From Clostridium sp. UBA4108 (GTDB taxonomy: Bacteria > Bacillota > Clostridia > Clostridiales > Clostridiaceae), in the NCBI GenBank assembly GCA_002381695.1, contig DFXM01000020.1, positions 1 to 64,000 on the forward strand: a stretch of DNA of 64,000 bases. The letters run 5' to 3'. Within the stretch, counting starts at the first letter, position 1. The number at the start of each line of letters is the position of its first letter. Both the position numbers and the translations under genes were made by a program. Shown here in pieces: positions 59,275 through 64,000 of this stretch. The notes beneath the pieces are model-generated. The model saw only the letters and a list, made by a program, of their open reading frames with translations, was not told where the DNA came from and searched no databases.

Positions 59275-61101
59275 ATGTGCGGAATAGTAGGTTATTATGG
59301 AAAAAGAGAAGCGTCCCCACTTTTAATTGAGGGATTAAGTAAATTGGAGTACAGAGGGTATGACTCAGCAGGTGTATCTATATTAAATGAAGAGGGAATT
59401 AATTTGACTAAATGTAAGGGGAGACTTGCAGCATTAGAGGAAAAATTAAAAGAAAACCCGATTTATGGGAATATAGGAATAGGACATACTAGATGGGCTA
59501 CACACGGAAAGCCATCAGATGTTAACTCACATCCTCATACTAATGAAAAGAAAACTATATCTGTAGTTCATAATGGAATTATAGAAAATTATATGGAATT
59601 AAGAGAATTATTAATAGCTAAAGGCTATAGCTTTCAATCAGAAACAGATACAGAGGTAATTCCCCAATTAGTAGACTACTACTACGATGGAGATTTGTTA
59701 AAGGCTGTTATGAAGGCTGTTGAAAAAATGGAAGGAAGTTATGCTATAGGGGTTATCAGCACTAATGAACCAGATAAATTGATAGCAGTAAGACATGAGA
59801 GTCCACTTATAGTTGGATTAGGTAAGGGTGAAATCTTTATAGCTTCTGATATACCAGCAGTTTTAAATCAAACAAGAGATGTATATCTTTTAGAGGATAA
59901 TGAATTTGTACTTATAACAAAAGATGGAGTAAAAATTTATGATCAATATGAACAAGAAATAAAGAAAGAAGTTTTTCATGTAACTTGGGATGCAGATTCT
60001 GCTGAAAAAGGTGGATATGAACACTTTATGATAAAAGAGATTCATGAACAACCAAAGGCTATAAAGGATACTATGGCTTCTAGAATAATGCTTGGAAAAC
60101 CAATAACTCTTGATGATATTCATATAACAAAAGAGCAGATTAAAAATTTAAATAAAATCTATATAGTTGCCTGTGGAACAGCTTATCATGCTGGAGTAGT
60201 AGGTAAGTATGTTATAGAAAAATTAGCAAGAATACCAGTAGAAATAGATATAGCTTCAGAATTTAAATATAGAGATCCAATTATTGATGAAAATACATTA
60301 ATGATAGTTATAAGTCAGTCAGGAGAAACTGCAGATACTATGTCAGCATTAAGACTTGCAAAATCTAAAGGTGCTAGAGTAATAGCAGTTACTAATGTGG
60401 TCGGAAGTTCAGCATCAAGAGAAGCACATGATGTACTATACACTTGGGCGGGACCAGAGATTGCGGTTGCATCAACTAAGGCATATGTAACTCAACTTAT
60501 AGCTATGTATATAATAGCATTATTTTTTGCTGAGCAAAGGGAAACTTTATCTGTAGAAGAAATAGAAAAAATTAAAAGTGCAATGCTTGAGCTTCCAAAA
60601 AAAGCTGAAGAAGTTTTAAGATATAAAGAGACAATACAGAAATTTACTTCAAAAACATCTACAAACAAAGATATGTTCTTCTTAGGAAGAGGACTTGATT
60701 ATGCAGTAGCAATGGAAGGGTCTTTAAAGCTTAAAGAAATATCCTATATTCACTCAGAAGCTTATGCAGCTGGGGAACTTAAACATGGTCCAATAGCATT
60801 AATCGAAGATGGAACTGTAGTAATGGTTTTAGCAACTCAAGAAGAATTATATGATAAAATGGTAAGTAATATTAAAGAGGTGTGTGCAAGAGGTGCGAAG
60901 GTATATGCTTTTGCTCAAGAAGGACATACTGAAATAGAAAAATCTGTACACTCAGCATCATATATACCAAAGGTAATGGATTTATTGGCACCGGTTATTG
61001 CAGTAATTCCACTACAGCTATTCTCATACTATATGGCAATAGAAAAGGGTTGTGATGTTGACAAGCCAAGAAACTTGGCAAAATCTGTAACGGTTGAATA
61101 G
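59275..61101 (+). CDS. glmS: glutamine-fructose-6-phosphate aminotransferase (isomerising)
   Basis: 608 residues from ATG 59275, with GGAAGGAAG upstream; the upstream GTG (59188) would bury the catalytic cysteine. Cys2 becomes the N-terminal nucleophile of the glutaminase domain (CGIVGYYG). Two SIS sugar domains follow, with SQSGETADT and STKAYVTQL. The C-terminal KPRNLAKSVTVE is invariant. It makes glucosamine-6-phosphate and is controlled by the ribozyme in its leader. No gene lies between its terminator and the glycosyltransferase. Confidence 0.97.
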   Translation: MCGIVGYYGKREASPLLIEGLSKLEYRGYDSAGVSILNEEGINLTKCKGRLAALEEKLKENPIYGNIGIGHTRWATHGKPSDVNSHPHTNEKKTISVVHNGIIENYMELRELLIAKGYSFQSETDTEVIPQLVDYYYDGDLLKAVMKAVEKMEGSYAIGVISTNEPDKLIAVRHESPLIVGLGKGEIFIASDIPAVLNQTRDVYLLEDNEFVLITKDGVKIYDQYEQEIKKEVFHVTWDADSAEKGGYEHFMIKEIHEQPKAIKDTMASRIMLGKPITLDDIHITKEQIKNLNKIYIVACGTAYHAGVVGKYVIEKLARIPVEIDIASEFKYRDPIIDENTLMIVISQSGETADTMSALRLAKSKGARVIAVTNVVGSSASREAHDVLYTWAGPEIAVASTKAYVTQLIAMYIIALFFAEQRETLSVEEIEKIKSAMLELPKKAEEVLRYKETIQKFTSKTSTNKDMFFLGRGLDYAVAMEGSLKLKEISYIHSEAYAAGELKHGPIALIEDGTVVMVLATQEELYDKMVSNIKEVCARGAKVYAFAQEGHTEIEKSVHSASYIPKVMDLLAPVIAVIPLQLFSYYMAIEKGCDVDKPRNLAKSVTVE

Positions 61102-61215
61102 TGTAATAGATTGATATGAAAAATTTTGTTGGTTTATAAAAACATCGATAACTTATAAAAAAGTCTTACTATACTAAATTAAACTTTATTGACTAATAAA
61201 ATTTAAAATTATGAT

Positions 61216-61270
61216 AAAAAGTTAGCTATGCAATCTCAAATTAATGAGAGATTGTGTAGCTTTTTATTTT
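61216..61270 (+). terminator. terminator after glmS
   Basis: AGCTATGCAATCTC (61224-61237) pairs with GAGATTGTGTAGCT (61248-61261), with a G-U pair, ending in TTTTTATTTT. It lies 115 nt beyond the stop codon. Bases 61271-61527 are AT-rich leader with a TATACT at 61470-61475 lacking a clear -35; no gene is seen there. Confidence 0.88.
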
Positions 61271-61527
61271 ATAATTGGTACGTTCTTGAAATTTATATTA
61301 GTCACTTATAGAAGGTCTTAATTCATAAATTTATTGTTTTTACACAATAGTAGACTATTATTCATAAAAAAATAGAAAGTTTGTGATGGAAAAGGGAAAG
61401 CCTTTATTGAAAAATATAACATTAGTAAACTTGATTATGCTTAATTAAATATTAATGTTCTTGGCAGGGTATACTAAAATTATCTAGTTATAACATTTAG
61501 GAAAATACATTAATAAGGAGTAAGAGA

Positions 61528-62601
61528 ATGAACATATTAATTTTAACAGGTAGTTTTGGAATGGGGCATGACTCATGTGCTGTTGCTATCAAGCAGGAAA
61601 TTAGCAATAAGTATACCGATTCTCACTGTGTTATTGAAGATATTAATAAATATATGTTTCCAGTTTTATATCCTATTATTTATAGAGGTTTTAATATAAT
61701 AGTTCATAAATGTCATCATATGTACAACGTAATGTATAAAGTAACAGAAAGACAAACAAAGATACCACTAAAAAATATCTTTATATGCAGAATTCATCGT
61801 TTAGTACAGAAATATTCTCCTGATATAGTGATTTCGACACTTCCTATGAGTTCTAAGTTCATTTCGGAATATAAAAGTTTCTTAGATTGTGAATTACCCC
61901 TAATGACTTGCATAACGGATATTAGCATACACAGTTCATGGATCAATTCTAATACTAATATTTATTTTGTAGCAACACAAAGTAATAAATATAAGCTTAT
62001 TGAAAAGGGGATAAATGAAAAAAACATTTATATTATTGGAATTCCTGTAAAAGAAAATTTCAAAAAAAATAGTGAGGAGAAAAAAACAGAGATTAAGAAA
62101 ATACTGATCATGGGCGGTGGACTTGGTATAATTCCATTTACAGAAAACTTATATCAAAGTCTAAATGAGTTAAAAGATGTTAAGGTAACAATTATTTCAG
62201 GTAAAAACAAGAAAATATTCAATAAACTCAATGGAAAATATCCCAATATTGAGGTTATAGATTATTCGGATAAGGTATACCAATATATGCAAGAATCGGA
62301 TATTATTATTTCTAAAGCAGGAGGAATTACCTTGTTCGAAGCAATCTATTCACAGCTTCCAATGTTGGTAATTTGTCCTTTTCTAGAACAAGAGATAGAG
62401 AATGCCCATTTTATAGAAGATCAAGGTATAGGAAAAGTAATCTGGGATAAAGAAAAAAATTTTGTAACTGAAATATATGATCTAATCAATGATAAAAGTC
62501 AGCTTTATGAAATGAGACACAGAATGAAAAATATAAAAATTGAACTAGATAAGACTAAAATGGTTTCTGTGATAGAGAAGTTTTATATGATGAGGTCATG
62601 A
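61528..62601 (+). CDS. GT28/MGDG-synthase-type glycosyltransferase
   Basis: 357 residues. LTGSFGMGHDSCAVAIKQEI is the N-terminal acceptor-side loop of the MGDG synthase/UgtP/MurG group. ISKAGGITLFEAIYSQLPMLVICPFLEQEIENAHFIEDQGIG is the C-terminal sugar-nucleotide-binding motif. These enzymes add a sugar from UDP-sugar to diacylglycerol or lipid acceptors at the membrane. ATG follows AAGGAG. The stop overlaps the next gene by 4 nt or lies next to it, so sugar addition and deacetylation are probably coupled. Confidence 0.9.
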   Translation: MNILILTGSFGMGHDSCAVAIKQEISNKYTDSHCVIEDINKYMFPVLYPIIYRGFNIIVHKCHHMYNVMYKVTERQTKIPLKNIFICRIHRLVQKYSPDIVISTLPMSSKFISEYKSFLDCELPLMTCITDISIHSSWINSNTNIYFVATQSNKYKLIEKGINEKNIYIIGIPVKENFKKNSEEKKTEIKKILIMGGGLGIIPFTENLYQSLNELKDVKVTIISGKNKKIFNKLNGKYPNIEVIDYSDKVYQYMQESDIIISKAGGITLFEAIYSQLPMLVICPFLEQEIENAHFIEDQGIGKVIWDKEKNFVTEIYDLINDKSQLYEMRHRMKNIKIELDKTKMVSVIEKFYMMRS

Positions 62602-62603
62602 TG

Positions 62604-63299
62604 ATGAAAATTATTATCGCAATCATTATATTAATTATTATATTACTATTTATATATAGTATTTTGCCTACATGCTATTATAGAATTGTAAATAAAAAGG
62701 CTATAGGAAAAGCACATGATGAAAATAGCATTTTGTTAACTTTTGACGATGGGCCTAGTGAAGATTATACAAATAAGCTATTGGACTTATTAAAAAAATA
62801 TCACGTAAAAGCAACATTTTTTGTAATAGCAAAAGAGGCAGCAAAGCATCCAAAAATCATAGAACGAATATTAAAGGAAGGACACTCATTAGGGCTACAT
62901 TCCTTAGAACATAAAAATGCTTTAGTAAAAGGATATTTATACACTAAGCATGATTTTGAGGAATCTATTTGGATTATTAAATCTTTTGGATTTAATGTAA
63001 ATTATTATCGACCACCTTGGGGACAGGTGAATTTATTTACTCTGTATTATATAAAAAAATACAATTTGCAATTGGTGCTATGGAATATTATGGTTGGAGA
63101 TTGGTCTAGATATACAAGTATTTCTGATATAAAAAAACGTCTATTAAGTCGTGTGAAAGCTGGATCAAATATTTGCCTTCACGATGGTAGAGGTTCAGAA
63201 GGCGCGCCATTTAGAACAATATCGGCGTTAGAAACAGTAATTCCTAAATTGCTAGATAGAGAATTAAAATTCGTGAATATAGATGATTTTTATGAATGA
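62604..63299 (+). CDS. membrane-anchored polysaccharide deacetylase (NodB domain)
   Basis: 231 residues. Three consecutive ATG codons (62598, 62601, 62604) precede it; the last has the best spacing to GAGG. An N-terminal membrane helix anchors the NodB domain. LLTFDDGPSEDYT carries the catalytic Asp and metal Asp, HSLGLHSLEH the two metal histidines, YRPPWGQ the motif 3 arginine, and CLHDGRG the last histidine. All catalytic residues are present. Such enzymes remove N-acetyl groups from GlcNAc-containing sugars. With the upstream glycosyltransferase it may act on a lipid-linked sugar. Confidence 0.9.
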   Translation: MKIIIAIIILIIILLFIYSILPTCYYRIVNKKAIGKAHDENSILLTFDDGPSEDYTNKLLDLLKKYHVKATFFVIAKEAAKHPKIIERILKEGHSLGLHSLEHKNALVKGYLYTKHDFEESIWIIKSFGFNVNYYRPPWGQVNLFTLYYIKKYNLQLVLWNIMVGDWSRYTSISDIKKRLLSRVKAGSNICLHDGRGSEGAPFRTISALETVIPKLLDRELKFVNIDDFYE

Positions 63300-63429
63300 G
63301 AATAATTTTATAATAGAGAAATAATAAAGATGAAGGATTGGGAGATAAGTTACTCACATATTTAAGAGTAAATTCTTTAAATAGAAGAGCACTATACAAA
63401 TTCTTGATTTTCCACAGATATATCTATTC

Positions 63430-63458
63430 TTGGAACTCCATTTAAAATATGTTATTAT
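63430..63458 (+). promoter_or_regulatory. promoter of the DtxR/MntR-type regulator
   Basis: TTGGAA (63430-63435) and TATTAT (63453-63458) are 17 bp apart, giving a leader of about 55-60 nt. I see no clear palindrome that would mark a metal-regulator autorepression site. Confidence 0.6.
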
Positions 63459-63523
63459 TGTTAAAAGACTTTTTATTAATGTAGAGTGAATAGAATCAAC
63501 TTTAAAAATCACAGGAGATTTGT

Positions 63524-63904
63524 ATGGAAAAACTTACTTTTGTAATGGAAAATTATTTAGAAGCTATCTATGAGTTATCAGAAGAAGGCAAAGGAGTTAA
63601 AATGACTCGTATAGCAGAAAAGCTTGGAGTAACTAAAGCCAGCACTAATAGCGCTATGGTAACTTTAGCTGAAAAGGGACTTGTAACTAATGAAAAATAT
63701 AAGGAAATATTTTTAACTCCTCTAGGCTTAGAAATGGCTAGATTTACATCTAAAAAGCATCAAATTATTAAAGATTTTTTTATAAAAATTCTAAACATCG
63801 ATAGTTCCATTGCAGATGAAGACGCTTGTGCTATAGAACATGTTATTAGTTCAGATTCTTTTTATGCTATGCAAAAATTTCTTTCGGAACATGGGAATAA
63901 ATAA
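63524..63904 (+). CDS. DtxR/MntR-family metal-dependent regulator
   Basis: 126 residues. The N-terminal winged helix has MENYLEAIYELSEEG and AEKLGVTKASTNSAMVTLAEKGLV. The dimerisation/metal domain has LEMARFTSKKHQIIKDFF and DEDACAIEHVISSDSF, the segments that usually supply the Glu, His, Cys and Asp metal ligands. There is no SH3-like third domain, so it is the short MntR-type layout. It controls metal uptake or export genes elsewhere. ATG follows ACAGGAG. Confidence 0.88.
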   Translation: MEKLTFVMENYLEAIYELSEEGKGVKMTRIAEKLGVTKASTNSAMVTLAEKGLVTNEKYKEIFLTPLGLEMARFTSKKHQIIKDFFIKILNIDSSIADEDACAIEHVISSDSFYAMQKFLSEHGNK

Positions 63905-63954
63905 AAAATCAACGACTCAAAATTACTTTGGTAATTTTGAGTCGTTAATTTTTT
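63903..63954. terminator. bidirectional terminator between the regulator and a convergent gene
   Basis: AACGACTCAAAATTAC (63911-63926) pairs perfectly with GTAATTTTGAGTCGTT (63931-63946) around TTTG. A-runs on the left and T-runs on the right make it work in both directions. Confidence 0.93.
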
Positions 63955-63957
63955 ACA

Positions 63958-64000
63958 TTAAGATACCTGACTCCGATAGAGCATAGCATAAGTTCCTCCA
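63958..64000 (-). CDS. C-terminal end of a probable ABC transporter ATP-binding protein (partial)
   Basis: On the minus strand the window edge reads GGTYAMLYRSQVS then a stop. The pattern GG-x-Y-A-x-L-Y-x-x-Q is the usual tail of MsbA/LmrA-type ABC exporters. Only 13 residues are visible, so the call rests on this motif alone. The gene continues beyond 64000. It converges on the regulator, with a shared terminator between them. Confidence 0.5.
   Translation of the reverse strand, partial: GGTYAMLYRSQVS

Overview
The window is a low-GC, AT-rich chromosomal segment of an anaerobic, spore-forming, amino-acid-fermenting Firmicute, almost certainly a Clostridium sensu stricto relative. The basis is strong AGGAGG-type ribosome binding sites, cwlD (spore cortex), the complete S10-spc-alpha gene order with rpsD inside the alpha block, and the coenzyme-B12 methylaspartate route of glutamate fermentation, known from organisms such as C. 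tetanomorphum, C. cochlearium and C. tetani. I cannot name the species. No rRNA, tRNA, CRISPR array, insertion sequence or prophage was seen.

Region 1 (1-20.5 kb) is translation machinery: a strong promoter and about 200-nt structured leader, then the S10, spc and alpha ribosomal blocks with secY, adk, map, a KOW-domain protein, infA and rpoA. The energizing module of an ECF vitamin transporter (ecfA1-ecfA2-ecfT) and truA follow. rplM-rpsI then have their own perfect consensus promoter and leader. Several small genes that ORF finders miss (rpmD, rpmJ) are present. Region 2 (20.7-23.2 kb) has a Na/Pi cotransporter with possible Pho-type repeats upstream, and cwlD.

Region 3 (23.2-35.7 kb) is a complete glutamate-to-pyruvate-plus-acetate module. 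A GntR regulator heads the glutamate mutase operon (sigma, GlmL, epsilon) with methylaspartate ammonia-lyase. Next comes a separate unit with a two-subunit class I hydro-lyase (probably mesaconase) and a CitDEF-type lyase (probably citramalate lyase). CitC and CitX, which activate and mature the lyase acyl carrier protein, form a third unit. Region 4 (35.8-40.4 kb) has an ECF sigma/anti-sigma pair with a recognisable autoregulatory promoter, a TPR membrane protein, thioredoxin, and a two-gene minus-strand unit of unknown membrane proteins.

Region 5 (40.6-51 kb) starts with cdaA-cdaR (c-di-AMP synthesis) and an FAD-dependent oxidoreductase. It continues with butyrate kinase-phosphotransbutyrylase-butyrate kinase, a P-loop ATPase and a four-subunit 2-oxoacid:ferredoxin oxidoreductase, which together can turn 2-oxoacids into acyl phosphates and ATP. 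Region 6 (51-56.7 kb) has an MFS exporter behind a 26-bp palindrome, two bactofilin-like beta-helix proteins flanking a YhbD-type protein, and an ABC exporter with a degenerate ATPase.

Region 7 (56.8-64 kb) is amino-sugar and envelope metabolism. It holds glmM, an unknown minus-strand gene, and glmS preceded by a convincing glmS self-cleaving ribozyme. A glycosyltransferase overlapping a NodB-type deacetylase may make an amino-sugar glycolipid. A DtxR/MntR-type regulator and the C-terminal tip of a probable minus-strand ABC transporter end the window. The points most worth following are the glycosyltransferase/deacetylase pair, the degenerate ABC protein, the GntR operator repeats, the ECF autopromoter, and the tiny membrane proteins.
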